A DNA stretch of 64,000 bases from Limnomonas spitsbergensis (taxonomy: Eukaryota > Chlorophyta > Chlorophyceae > Chlamydomonadales), in NCBI GenBank assembly GCA_037349105.1, contig JAYJMM010000036.1, positions 2,392,001 through 2,456,000 of the forward strand. Direction: 5' to 3'. Below are positions 62,801-64,000 of the stretch, in pieces. Numbering within the stretch: the first letter of the stretch is position 1; each line of letters starts with the position of its first letter. The position numbers and the translations under genes are program-made. The notes under the pieces were generated by a model that worked only from the letters and a program-made list of their open reading frames with translations, had not been told where the DNA came from and searched no databases.

Positions 62801-63087
62801 CTCTGGCCAGCGGCCTGAGTGTAGCTGACATGTAGCTGAGTCACACACAAATATACACTGCTCCCTTCACCCTCCCCTGTGACTGCCCAGCCTGTATCCC
62901 ATCCCCATCCCTCATACTCCCCCAGCCCCCACTGTCCCCCAGCCCCCCCTGTCCCGCAGCACCCACTTTTTGTCCTCCGTATTGAAGGTCATGCTGCAGC
63001 AGGGTGGCGCAACTCTATACCGATGAGGCTCCTGGTTGGCAGGCTGTCCATGCATGAGGGTCCACTCGAAGCCATGCGCCAACATGT
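17684..63087 (-). CDS. Gene B: very long TPR (kinesin-light-chain-like) protein gene with a WIDTFCTN/RTWPLYELW domain
   Basis: More than 30 GT-AG exons on the minus strand, most joined in consistent phase. Order of encoded parts: exons of unknown function (63087-53606), a duplicated exon pair (51487-47581), a linker (47466-45425), a domain with PCTQNKKCR, DTFVWIDTFCTN and FQRTWPLYELW (43493-38068), an alpha-helical and TPR region (36067-20402), and a basic/acidic tail ending NEGLH and TGA at 17684-17686. From memory, this combination of an LYE/W-type N-terminal domain with TPR_12 repeats is common in green-algal proteins of unknown role; such TPRs bind partner proteins. The exons at 62336-63087 might belong to a separate gene, since the intron to 54266 is about 8 kb. 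Confidence 0.7.
18132..18243 (-). CDS. Gene B exon, Ala/Lys-rich helix
   Basis: Encodes AALASSLAVKAAGRTPQKAE then KRVEHKKKMPVSYR. Acceptor GTGCAG, donor GAG followed by GTACGT. Phases 1 and 2 agree with both neighbours. Confidence 0.75.
18623..18794 (-). CDS. Gene B exon, KEVLRTAGLTRKN
   Basis: Encodes AKEVLRTAGLTRKNMNDVLP, then RWVQNMQKANPLRWIDPLA and an acidic end CRDEEEAAT. Acceptor CCACAG, donor ACAG followed by GTATGA. Confidence 0.78.
18915..19104. mobile_element. 190-bp TA-flanked MITE, copy 2
   Basis: Ends GTAGATTTGCTTTGCCTTCC and GGAAGGCAAATCAAATATAC. The interior is colinear with 3494-3681 (GATCGATTGT, GAAAGAAATCATTT). Confidence 0.8.
19270..19664. other. T/G-rich intronic stretch, no exon recognised
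   Basis: A 95-codon frame runs through it but its composition (TTTGTTTTG-type) is that of the T-rich stretches at 10480-10950 and 26870-27070, not of exons here. Confidence 0.35.
19665..19812 (+). mobile_element. Dispersed repeat family B, copy 1
   Basis: About 145 bp with landmarks GTGCTTGTTGGTCGTGTGCC, GCTGTCGACGAGGGCC, CACCCGGGCTGTTTTTGTG and CTAGGGTTGGGCGGCC. Other copies: 20222-20362 (-), 20950-21050 (+), 31058-31130 (-), 41388-41532 (-), 60280-60410 (+). No ORF or inverted ends found; type unknown. Confidence 0.75.
20042..20165. repeat. Purine-rich GGAGGAGGAGCAG duplication
   Basis: Two near-copies of GGAGGAGGAGAAGCAACGCC / TTCTTTTGATTGGACCTCA, about 75 bp apart. Confidence 0.6.
20222..20362 (-). 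mobile_element. Dispersed repeat family B, copy 2
   Basis: Inverted relative to 19665-19812; shares CAGCCCGGGTGCGCTTG and GTCAGCTGAGAAAGGGCGAG. Confidence 0.7.
20402..20462 (-). CDS. Possible small Gene B exon
   Basis: Would encode KELAAALQPDRIPMRCAEE with acceptor CTAAAG and donor GTAGCA. Its phase does not fit the neighbours I could place, so another exon is missing or this is not an exon. Confidence 0.35.
20527..20735 (+). mobile_element. TAGCTAC-ended repeat, right-end copy with internal duplication
   Basis: Two copies of CTGGACCAGCCTACGGCCGG in tandem, then GTAGCTGATATGTAGCTGA at the end, as in 33321-33641 and 62688-62838. Confidence 0.6.
20950..21050 (+). mobile_element. Dispersed repeat family B, copy 3 (partial)
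   Basis: CACCTGGGCTGTTTTTCGC and GGTTTTAGGGTTGGGCGGCC landmarks. Confidence 0.65.
21070..21192 (-). CDS. Gene B TPR exon FAEILFKQALAIAK
   Basis: Exactly 41 codons, phase 0-0: FAEILFKQALAIAKLIYPDD then AKLAQSLADTYYTLGKAGE. This is one kinesin-light-chain-type TPR (helix A with A..LF.QALAI, loop with YPDD, helix B LA..YY.LGKAGE). Confidence 0.9.
21198..21400. repeat. About 35-bp GGTACATGCACGAGGTACAAT array
   Basis: Five or six degenerate units directly upstream of the TPR exon's acceptor. Confidence 0.65.
21665..25700. repeat. 44-bp satellite, about 92 copies, with higher-order structure
   Basis: Monomer reads CTCCTCTCCCCCTTAATCCC then TACCTGCCTTCACCCCCCTG. Rare variants (CTCCTATATATCCCCC at 21941 and 23749; TCCATGCC at 22011 and 23819) recur 1808 bp apart, about 41 monomers. 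Shorter 7-8 monomer blocks also repeat. It fills the intron between the exons at 21070-21192 and 25971-26063. On the transcribed strand nearly every monomer contains AAGGCAG followed by GTAGGG. Confidence 0.95.
25715..25960. repeat. C-run minisatellite
   Basis: Units of poly-C plus TTCCTCCCTCCCTCCCATCT and TCTCCATG, about 55 bp, three copies. Confidence 0.75.
25971..26063 (-). CDS. Gene B helix exon LHLKALVKRQ
   Basis: 31 codons, phase 0-0: LHLKALVKRQRETAEDAMHE then ALTRESLEMLE, a TPR-like charged helix continuous with the exons on both sides. Acceptor CTGCTAG, donor GAG followed by GTGTGG. Confidence 0.82.
26405..26485 (-). CDS. Gene B TPR exon VAQYQTRAFTTFKERLG
   Basis: 27 codons, phase 0-0, VAQYQTRAFTTFKERLGRDS then FLTKGVQ. 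The donor context TCACACTGTTCACACCTGC is duplicated just downstream (26370-26404). Confidence 0.82.
26640..26800. repeat. CCACACCACATGTCCACAC degenerate array
   Basis: Intronic CA-rich units of about 20-25 bp. Confidence 0.6.
27159..27228 (-). CDS. Gene B helix exon LDQLRSLMFISKFL
   Basis: Encodes LDQLRSLMFISKFLSREDSL then IRK. Acceptor CCTGCAG, donor AAAG followed by GTGTGG. Phase fits both neighbours. Confidence 0.82.
27539..27637 (-). CDS. Gene B helix exon LADVRRLMDHHKEADADAQ
   Basis: Encodes LADVRRLMDHHKEADADAQR then ILAIGTNLLQFR. Acceptor TTGCCAG, donor GTGGGT after AGGAA, phase 2. Its acceptor side is copied twice upstream at 27705-27745 and 27795-27845. Confidence 0.85.
27638..27900. 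repeat. Echoes of the 27637 acceptor edge in a 90-110 bp tandem repeat
   Basis: CATGAGCCGCCGTACATCTG then CCAGCCTGGCAAGACAGGC recurs twice with GTGTGTGGATAGGGTGAAAT filler. Each copy keeps a TTGCCAG or TCGTGCCAG acceptor. Confidence 0.85.
27942..28033 (-). CDS. Gene B helix exon RQELVKMRLFMSLQPFS
   Basis: Encodes RQELVKMRLFMSLQPFSQDI then QHSDRLAVER. Donor GTGCAG, phase 2, fits the next exon. The acceptor (CCATGAAG) has a weak pyrimidine tract, and the phase to the previous exon is off by one, so the 5' border is uncertain. Confidence 0.65.
28225..28285. repeat. 20-bp echoes of the 28286 donor edge
   Basis: ATCACACTTCCCACCCTCCG-type units, three copies, the last being the real border ATCACACTTCTCACCTTCCG. 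Confidence 0.7.
28286..28401 (-). CDS. Gene B TPR exon ILLKGDRVIEAEAVLADVYR
   Basis: Encodes ILLKGDRVIEAEAVLADVYR then LWLLSYGSDNVATLEALG. The YGSDNVATLEAL turn is a kinesin-light-chain TPR signature. Donor GAAG followed by GTGAGA. Confidence 0.9.
28608..28898. repeat. 26-bp satellite grown from the 28899 donor edge
   Basis: Eleven units of CTCTGACTGTGCACCCTTGT. Units nearest the exon keep CACACCTCTGACTG, the real border; most distal ones read ACATCCCTCTGACTG and have lost the GT. Confidence 0.88.
28899..29031 (-). CDS. Gene B TPR exon YHAMYSDEREDQASHMMTRA
   Basis: Encodes YHAMYSDEREDQASHMMTRA then LKIRTTQLGASHPLTLETRT, the clearest kinesin-light-chain repeat in the window (ALKIR...LG..HP.TLETR). 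Acceptor TTCTGCAG, donor AGAG followed by GTGTGA. Confidence 0.92.
29453..29568 (-). CDS. Gene B TPR exon HLYDESQARVKEALEVVLG
   Basis: Encodes HLYDESQARVKEALEVVLGL then LLAAACYHALAVCG, phase 0 to 2. Joins the next exon to give AVCGYHAMYSDE. Confidence 0.88.
30013..30306 (-). CDS. Gene B exon with a PGLPxGLPQ low-complexity insert
   Basis: 98 codons, phase 0-0. Helix-like ends AEMLTRKMMEV and LRAKIAACMQLAMISAVQ flank about 65 residues of Pro/Gly/Leu repeats (GLPQPGLP). The insert probably loops out between two TPR helices. Confidence 0.82.
30849..30930 (+). pseudogene. Relic with VPCIKCD motif, copy 2
   Basis: Plus-strand frame AHVPCIKCDIMLECPHFQQ. See 9685-9990. Confidence 0.4.
31058..31130 (-). 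mobile_element. Dispersed repeat family B, copy 4 (partial)
   Basis: Shares AAAAACAGCCCGGGTGTGC and TCGTCGTCAAG. Confidence 0.6.
31454..31558 (-). CDS. Gene B TPR-like exon GFVSIMSWAELGEDFFEGM
   Basis: 35 codons, phase 0-0: GFVSIMSWAELGEDFFEGMM then TLAQVMVLEGKSYTK. The donor edge CATGCTTCACACCTTTG has one echo at 31420-31440. Confidence 0.85.
31690..32412. repeat. CA-rich 60-66 bp satellite of two half-units
   Basis: Alternating TTGGGATCACACTTCCCACC and GGTGTGTATTCACACTTCCC half-units, about 12 copies. The right end abuts the exon at 32415. Confidence 0.85.
32415..32522 (-). CDS. Gene B exon LNKRDLHPRDEAGWFLLSG
   Basis: 36 codons, phase 0-0: LNKRDLHPRDEAGWFLLSGL then LSRERGAVRDAEHKLQ. Acceptor TTCCCCAG, donor CAG followed by GTGGGT. 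Confidence 0.78.
32927..33008 (-). CDS. Gene B TPR exon HAMLMYISCRFGEADAALK
   Basis: Encodes HAMLMYISCRFGEADAALKQ then VKYHMDR. Acceptor CTTGCAG, donor AGG followed by GTACGT. Confidence 0.88.
33321..33641. mobile_element. About 320-bp element with TAGCTAC inverted ends, an inverted dimer
   Basis: Left end CAGCTACGTTTCAGCTACC, right end GTGTAGCTGACATGTAGCT. The left interior (GGTCCCAATCAGGCCTTTGG) is an inverted version of the right interior (CCGAAAGCCCGATTGGGGCC). Related single-arm copies: 20527-20735, 34796-34950, 58870-59040, 62688-62838. Confidence 0.7.
33720..33960. repeat. 23-bp satellite, about 10 copies
   Basis: Unit GCATGCCGGATGTGTGAACA plus CAG or TAG. Two alternating variants (ACACAG, ACGTAG) form 46-bp dimers. 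Confidence 0.9.
34236..34321 (-). mobile_element. SINE-like element, copy 4
   Basis: CTCTCCGCGGGGGGCGCGAG hairpin, GGTTAAGGAAACAG core and GCCGCGCCGTTACC end. Confidence 0.75.
34325..34440. repeat. About 48-bp echoes of the 34441 donor edge
   Basis: TCCCACACTCACGCTCGCAC and TTCCACACTGCTTCACACAA repeat; the true border is CCCACACTCACGCTCTAG. Each copy keeps GC followed by GTGAG or GTAAG on the transcribed strand. Confidence 0.75.
34441..34535 (-). CDS. Gene B exon DSLLAGTKADMRQVELMH
   Basis: Encodes DSLLAGTKADMRQVELMHAN then MQPHRFFESSR. Acceptor TGCGCAG, donor GC followed by GTGAGT. Phase joins to Ala and HAMLMY. Confidence 0.78.
34796..34950 (-). mobile_element. TAGCTAC-ended repeat, single-arm copy
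   Basis: TTCAGCTAAAATTCAGCTAC end, then ACAGTTTGGTCCCAATTTAC interior as in 33321-33641. Confidence 0.55.
35116..35200 (-). CDS. Gene B exon ESDRLVLLRELQRSSG
   Basis: Encodes ESDRLVLLRELQRSSGDSSL then ASFVVKIK. Acceptor CCTACAG, donor AAG followed by GTCGGT. Phase consistent on both sides. Confidence 0.78.
35362..35488 (-). mobile_element. SINE-like element, copy 5 (truncated)
   Basis: Keeps the GGCCCGCAAGGGCGTGAGGG hairpin and the AAGAAAGAAAG tail with an AACAAACAAAACTAAG expansion; lacks the 5' half. Confidence 0.6.
36015..36067 (-). CDS. Gene B exon GMSHAYATMSIEAATSR
   Basis: Encodes GMSHAYATMSIEAATSR, then AG of an Arg codon completed by the next exon. Donor CAG followed by GTACGG. The phase to the preceding exon (37503) is off by one. 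Confidence 0.7.
36111..37300. repeat. 98-bp satellite, about 12 copies
   Basis: Unit contains GGTTAAAGAGGTCCAGCTAT, AGCAGGGAGGAGGTTATCGG, GTGTGTTATAGAGCCGGCTA and a poly-G run of variable length that shifts the frame. Confidence 0.95.
37375..37502. repeat. Degenerate ACCGTACC repeat
   Basis: About eight copies of CCGTACCG-like units, abutting the exon donor at 37503 (CCGTACCTGACTGG). Confidence 0.6.
37503..37569 (-). CDS. Gene B exon, borders uncertain
   Basis: Best reading is FDLQAPACHPGTRSRLVMLP with donor CAG followed by GTACGG and acceptor CCGCAG. The start phase fits the previous exon but the end phase does not fit the next. An alternative frame gives RLPPGDSIPPSDAASQ, which fits the next exon only. 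Confidence 0.5.
38068..38149 (-). CDS. Gene B exon with RTWPLYELW motif
   Basis: Encodes VLFVVDRYGVIFQRTWPLYE then LWTAAT. Follows in phase from AQQ of the next upstream exon. From memory, a hydrophobic strand plus R-W-C-L-Y/F-E-x-W is the core of a domain before TPR repeats in many algal proteins; here Cys is replaced by Pro. Confidence 0.85.
38575..41020. repeat. 19-bp satellite, about 129 copies, with a 684-bp higher-order repeat
   Basis: Unit GGGCCACGGGGTGCAACAT, with C/T and A/T variants. Rare variants recur exactly 684 bp (36 units) apart: CAATATG at 39737 and 40421; CACGAGG at 40051 and 40735. Intron between exons at 38149 and 41720. Long open frames over it follow from a stop-free unit. 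Confidence 0.97.
41388..41532 (-). mobile_element. Dispersed repeat family B, copy 5
   Basis: Full-length, inverted: GAGGCCGGCCGCTC, TGGGTGCGCTTGTGGCCC and CGACAGCTGAG landmarks. Confidence 0.75.
41720..41846 (-). CDS. Gene B exon with FVWIDTFCTN motif
   Basis: Encodes RKPEDTFVWIDTFCTNLHRS then DVHTINDSDLGIIHEVLATA and QQ. The F-W-I-D-x-F-C-x-N-x-H pattern pairs with the VLFVVD and RTWPLYELW of the next exon. Confidence 0.88.
42142..42261 (-). CDS. Gene B exon FIDTMDEEAVGEPDAYVIHY
   Basis: Encodes FIDTMDEEAVGEPDAYVIHY then SQMDFQSLVSTLKVHFEGS. Phases 2 to 2 match both sides. Probably the first strand of the domain (VIHY replaces the usual VSH-type strand). Confidence 0.86.
42408..42692. repeat. 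Perfect 10-bp satellite GGTTTAATTT, about 28 copies
   Basis: No variant unit seen over 280 bp; begins after GGCTTTGGTTTAATTT and ends abruptly in GGTTGGAGG. Confidence 0.98.
42700..43368. other. Intron remainder, no gene seen
   Basis: AT-richer unique sequence, then a C/T-rich stretch at 43145-43290. Confidence 0.4.
43369..43493 (-). CDS. Gene B exon ISVLGVRFSEILQLAKGLPG
   Basis: Encodes ISVLGVRFSEILQLAKGLPG then DLSVAAVATKYVMPCTQNKK. Acceptor TTTGCAG, donor CAG followed by GTGAGA. The T-K-Y-V-x-P-x-T pattern leads into the domain of the following exons. Confidence 0.88.
43760..45415. repeat. 35-bp satellite, about 45 copies
   Basis: Unit CAACCAATCACCTGTCACCA then TTCACCTGCCACCCT. All plus frames read the same repetitive peptide because 35 is not a multiple of three. 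On the transcribed strand each unit carries up to two CAG-GTGA donor-like sites. Confidence 0.96.
45425..45561 (-). CDS. Gene B exon AQVLAIATHLGMNKVAP
   Basis: Encodes AQVLAIATHLGMNKVAPTDA then NSTHSSPRYQNTVRVTASHQ. Acceptor TGCTCAG, phase 1; a second acceptor 8 bp inside (GGCGCAG) is possible. Donor CAG followed by GTGTGT. Confidence 0.75.
46077..46142 (-). CDS. Gene B small exon
   Basis: Phase-consistent reading is PSNVGLGGVPAQPGRRLYRS. The other open frame, TQATSGWEGSQLSLVAGCTA, would need the alternative acceptor in the next exon. Donor GAG followed by GTACGA. Confidence 0.62.
46320..46570. repeat. 16-17 bp array GAAAGCAAGGTATGAAT
   Basis: About 14 degenerate copies in the intron between exons at 46142 and 47391. 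Confidence 0.8.
46690..46930. repeat. Purine-rich GGAAGGGGGGAGGAAGGAAC array
   Basis: Seven units of about 35 bp. Confidence 0.7.
47195..47375. repeat. 32-bp repeat, 5 copies
   Basis: Unit ACCCTTTAGGTTTGTGCATG plus CTTCGACCCAAA. Confidence 0.85.
47391..47466 (-). CDS. Gene B small exon upstream of 46142
   Basis: Phase-consistent frame reads STPLLHLWPAGLPSVPRSRG. A second frame, STSGLPDFRRSLAAEVGFLE, is also open, so the frame is not certain. Donor GAG followed by GTACGT. Confidence 0.55.
47581..47821 (-). CDS. Gene B exon B of duplicated pair, copy 2
   Basis: Encodes LTQHTGGLLNPDNHIPPDCY then DQDPHENNPP and a Gly/Ser/Arg segment ending GEQGSERT. Colinear with exon 49017-49269: same GG-x-x-N-x-D-x-x-IPPDCY motif, same RR-T-x-DGTG end, same GTGCGA donor. 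Confidence 0.85.
47880..47990. repeat. TTGGATCTATTGGATCT repeat, copy beside exon 48005
   Basis: Degenerate 9-12 bp TTGGATC(T/C) units. The same kind of tract precedes exon 51426 (51290-51410), so it was part of the duplicated segment. Confidence 0.75.
48005..48066 (-). CDS. Gene B exon A of duplicated pair, copy 2
   Basis: Encodes IILRSGVGEHSPIHQNLLRR, phase 0 to 2. Nearly identical to 51426-51487. Confidence 0.8.
48540..49000. repeat. CT-rich intronic tract in two blocks
   Basis: CTCTCCCTCTCCTTCCTC-type sequence at 48570-48755 and 48840-49000, split by unique sequence. Confidence 0.7.
49017..49269 (-). CDS. Gene B exon B of duplicated pair, copy 1
   Basis: Encodes LVQYAGGMPNQDHFIPPDCY then IMDNLPETEPP, CSEADSRSGGSGG and MRRTVDGTG. 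84 codons plus one base, against 80 in copy 2. Confidence 0.85.
49367..49858. mobile_element. 492-bp non-autonomous DNA transposon with perfect 13-bp inverted ends and a 6-bp target duplication
   Basis: Ends CCAGGGTCCTGGG (49367-49379) and CCCAGGACCCTGG (49846-49858) are exact reverse complements, flanked by TCCATA at 49361-49366 and 49859-49864. Inside are self-complementary GTCGGCTGACGCCGAC hairpins at 49398 and 49428 and a related TCGGCTTACGCCGA near 49747. No ORF. Inserted about 90 bp upstream of an exon acceptor (49269). Superfamily not assigned. Confidence 0.88.
49980..51170. other. Intron with an odd AT/GCGC mosaic and CCCTAAACC-like tracts
   Basis: 50195-50830 alternates poly-A/T with GCGCGC blocks and has CGCGCACCCCCAAAA near 50197, 50728 and 50812 and a 20-bp palindrome at 50672-50691. 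50870-51160 is degenerate ACCCTACACTCTTAACCC. No exon recognised. Confidence 0.5.
51426..51487 (-). CDS. Gene B exon A of duplicated pair, copy 1
   Basis: Encodes VILRSRVGEHSPIHQNLLRR, phase 0 to 2, leading into exon 49017-49269. Flanking intron sequence (TCTCCCCTGACAGCCTCTCA) is shared with copy 2. Confidence 0.8.
51711..51880. mobile_element. Possible diverged MITE end
   Basis: TAGATGTGCTTTGCCTCCCC then ATGATTGATGCTGTGTTGGG resembles the left end of the 188-bp MITE. The right end is not recognisable. Confidence 0.35.
51969..52063 (+). mobile_element. SINE-like element, copy 6
   Basis: GGTACCAGCGCGGACGCGGC start, TTTCCTTAACCTTCACGCCC core and a TTCTCTTTCCTCCTTCTTT tail. Confidence 0.75.
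52110..53190. repeat. 14-15 bp GGGAGGTGGAGGGT satellite
   Basis: About 70 degenerate units in the intron between exons at 51487 and 53606. The C-rich strand gives a long open His/Pro/Ser frame without coding features. Confidence 0.92.
53395..53600. repeat. 44-55 bp repeat (TGTGGTATCACACAGTCACC)
   Basis: Four units, with CAGCTACCACT filler, ending at the donor of the next exon. Confidence 0.85.
53606..53744 (-). CDS. Gene B exon LPDQTTPALQGNSLQRPAR
   Basis: Encodes LPDQTTPALQGNSLQRPARH then SQPYSLPSSLYIPEGQHPK. Acceptor ACCCAG, donor AAG followed by GTGAGG, phase 0, consistent with exon 51487. Confidence 0.78.
54009..54266 (-). CDS. Gene B exon, Gln/Ala-rich with MQPA repeats
   Basis: The phase-consistent frame reads SWSAPLPVLSSSC, QPLQQPAAGMQPACVAGMQP and RSPGEMTLP. 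The internal GMQPAC repeat corresponds to CTGGCTGCATGCCTGCTACG on the plus strand, the likely seed of the 24-bp satellite at 54510. Could instead be a first coding exon from ATG at 54241. Confidence 0.6.
54480..58343. repeat. 24-bp satellite, about 159 copies, seeded from the 54009-54266 exon
   Basis: Unit CTGCTGCAACTACTGRCTGC plus ATGC. The array's left end (CTGGCTGCTTAGGGAACTGA then GCTGAGAAGCATG, 54481-54512) matches exon sequence CTGGCTGCTGCCGGGACTGA then GCTGAGAAGCATG at 54099-54131. Open in three frames on two strands, including GMQPVVAA on the gene's strand, the exon's own motif. Confidence 0.95.
58344..58869. other. Intronic C/T-rich sequence, no exon recognised
   Basis: CTCCTCCCATCCT-type sequence with a CCCTAAACCCTGAACCC tract at 58548-58575. 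Confidence 0.4.
58870..59040 (-). mobile_element. TAGCTAC-ended repeat, single-arm copy
   Basis: CGGCTACATTTCAGCTGCAC end, then GTCCAGGTTTGGTGTCAATC and CCCATCAAAGGTGGTCC, inverted relative to 62688-62838. Confidence 0.6.
59224..59320 (+). mobile_element. SINE-like element, copy 7
   Basis: GGTAACGGCGCCGACGCGGC, then GCGCTGTTTCCTTAACCCTC, the ACGCTCCTGCGGGGCGTAG hairpin and four CTTT units. Confidence 0.85.
59330..60279. other. No gene recognised
   Basis: Unique-looking sequence between repeats. Short open frames lack any motif I know. Confidence 0.35.
60280..60410 (+). mobile_element. Dispersed repeat family B, copy 6
   Basis: GTGTGAGTACTTGTTGATCG start, CAGCTGTCGACGAGGGCCCC middle and GGTTACTAGGGTTGGGCGG end. 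Confidence 0.75.
60905..61266 (+). pseudogene. Relic with VPCIKFD motif, copy 3, and an adjoining 95-codon frame
   Basis: The stretch 60905-60975 matches the reverse of 9835-9875 (CCCATGCATCAAATTTGATG). It runs into a frame 60979-61266 (MVFDRSSQHHFYLRP, LTQAQAYLNNINSLGQALQS) whose composition looks protein-like but is unidentified. Confidence 0.35.
61380..61620. repeat. About 85-bp repeat, 3 copies
   Basis: Unit contains GGCACCGTAGAACGGCGTAG, CTCTACAGCCCCTCGCC and CACACAGCTGCCTGTG. Confidence 0.8.
61735..62140. repeat. CAG/CAA tract followed by a 23-bp satellite
   Basis: 61735-61915 is imperfect CAGCAACAG. 61935-62140 has about eight units of CAACAACAGCAGCTTACATT plus GTG. Confidence 0.88.
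62248..62330 (+). mobile_element. SINE-like element, copy 8, abutting a splice donor
   Basis: GGTAACGGTGCGGATGTGGC start and a TTTTCTTTCTTCG tail ending within 5 bp of the exon donor at 62335. Confidence 0.8.
62336..62415 (-). CDS. Upstream Gene B (or separate gene) exon EGFSTAVIKWGLIYVG
   Basis: Encodes EGFSTAVIKWGLIYVGHHFG then VLRLQF. Acceptor TTTGGCAG, donor CAG followed by GTACGA, phase 0 to 2. A partial copy of its acceptor side lies at 62587-62627. Confidence 0.65.
62587..62627 (-). repeat. Echo of the 62415 acceptor edge
   Basis: GTGAACCGCTGTGTTGAACC then CTTCATGCTGCAATTC against the real GATGACCGCTGTGCTGAACC then CCTCCTGCCAAAATG. It would read HEGFNTAVHKK on the minus strand. Confidence 0.65.
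62688..62838 (+). mobile_element. TAGCTAC-ended repeat, right-arm copy
   Basis: GCTACAAGTCCACCTTTGAC interior and a GTGTAGCTGACATGTAGCTG end. Confidence 0.65.
62963..63087 (-). CDS. Upstream Gene B (or separate gene) exon MLAHGFEWTLMHGQPANQ
   Basis: Encodes MLAHGFEWTLMHGQPANQEP then RYRVAPPCCSMTFNTEDKKW. Acceptor CATGCAG, donor GTGCTG after TGG, phase 0, consistent with exon 62415. Looks like genuine coding sequence; no family recognised. Confidence 0.65.
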
Positions 63088-63109
63088 CTGCATGGGGGAC
63101 GATGCATGT

Positions 63110-64000
63110 CAAAATTCACAGGCAGAGCCTGGATGGTGGGTTCCATCACGACATTTAAATTCACAGGCGGTGCCTGGTTGGTGGGTTCCATCACGACATT
63201 TAAATTCACAGGCAGTGCCTAGATGGTGGGTTCCATCACGACATTTAAATTCACGACGGTGCCTGGTTGGTGGGTTCCATCATGACATAACATGGTGGGA
63301 TCCGTCATAACATATAAAATTCACATGCCCCGTTGGTGGGATCTATGACCACATTTAAATTCACATGCCCCGTTGGTGGGATCCATCACCACATTTAAAT
63401 TCACATGCCCAGTTGGTGGGATCCATCACCACATTTAAATTCACATGCCCCGTTGGTGGGATCTATGACCACATTTAAATTCACATGCCCCGTTGGTGGG
63501 ATCTATGACCACATTTAAATTCACATGCCCCGTTGGTGGGATCCATCACCACATTTAAATTCACATGCCCAGTTGGTGGGATCCATCACCACATTTAAAT
63601 TCACATGCCCCGTTGGTGGGATCTATGACCACATTTAAATTCACATGCCCCGTTGGTGGGATCTATGACCACATTTAAATTCACATGCCCAGTTGGTGGG
63701 ATCCATCACCACATTTAAATTCACATGCCCAGTTGGTGGGATCTATGACCACATTTAAATTCACATGCCCCGTTGGTGGGATCCATCACCACATTTAAAT
63801 TCACATGCCCCGTTGGTGGGATCTATGACCACATTTAAATTCACATGCCCAGTTGGTGGGATCTATGACCACATTTAAATTCACATGCCCAGTTGGTGGG
63901 ATCCATCACCACATTTAAATTCACATGCCCCGTTGGTGGGATCCATCACCACATTTAAATTCACATGCCCCGTTGGTGGGATCTATGACCACATTTAAAT
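63110..64000. repeat. 40-bp satellite, at least 17 copies, runs off the window
   Basis: Unit ACATTTAAATTCACATGCCC plus CGTTGGTGGGATCTATGACC. Two linked variants (CCGTTGG/AGTTGG; CTATGACC/CCATCACC). The left 200 bp are diverged 40-45 bp relatives. Confidence 0.97.

Noticed and set aside
1..64000. tRNA, rRNA or snRNA genes
   Set aside because: Scanned by eye for cloverleaf arms, A/B boxes and rRNA-like conserved blocks; nothing convincing. A covariance-model search would be decisive.

Overview
The window is eukaryotic nuclear DNA. Small exons (about 50-300 nt, one of about 740 nt) with GT-AG borders are scattered through introns that are mostly tandem repeats. TTTAGGG-like degenerate tracts, short GC-rich exons and kinesin-light-chain-type TPR exons suggest a green alga of the Chlamydomonadales. 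A DUF3494 ice-binding protein gene (relic) at 13.4-15.4 kb suggests a cold-adapted lineage. The organism is an inference; nothing in the window proves it.

Layout. (1) 0.4-8.6 kb, minus strand: Gene A. Nine exons join in phase at all eight junctions into 662 codons, from an ATG at 8619 to a donor at 421 that leads out of the window. It is the N-terminal part of a large protein, tentatively the tail of an axonemal dynein heavy chain. (2) 8.7-17.6 kb: a gene-poor stretch with a dead non-LTR retrotransposon (11.2-12.5 kb), the plus-strand ice-binding protein gene broken by frameshifts and insertions, SINE copies and short arrays. (3) 17.7-63.1 kb, minus strand: Gene B, one very long gene of more than 30 exons. 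Its 5' part holds a tandemly duplicated exon pair. The middle encodes a domain with WIDTFCTN and RTWPLYELW motifs. The 3' half encodes TPR helices, ending at a stop at 17684. Most exon junctions could be checked by reading phase; a few could not. (4) 63.1-64.0 kb: a 40-bp satellite that runs off the window.

The most unusual feature is how the introns are built. Almost every larger intron of Gene B has its own unrelated tandem array (10, 19, 23, 24, 26, 35, 44, 98 bp and others). Beside about fifteen exons of both genes, degenerate copies of the exon edge, including the splice site, are repeated in the adjacent intron. Several arrays appear to have grown from such exon-edge copies, and two large arrays (44 bp and 35 bp) carry a good 5' splice-site consensus in almost every monomer of the transcribed strand.

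Mobile DNA includes a roughly 90-bp SINE-like family with a terminal hairpin and a CTTT tail (8 copies), a TA-flanked MITE with about 20-bp inverted ends (2 copies), a 492-bp element with 13-bp perfect inverted ends and a 6-bp target duplication, a TAGCTAC-ended inverted-repeat family, and a roughly 140-bp dispersed family of unknown type. No tRNA, rRNA, CRISPR array or complete autonomous transposon was recognised.
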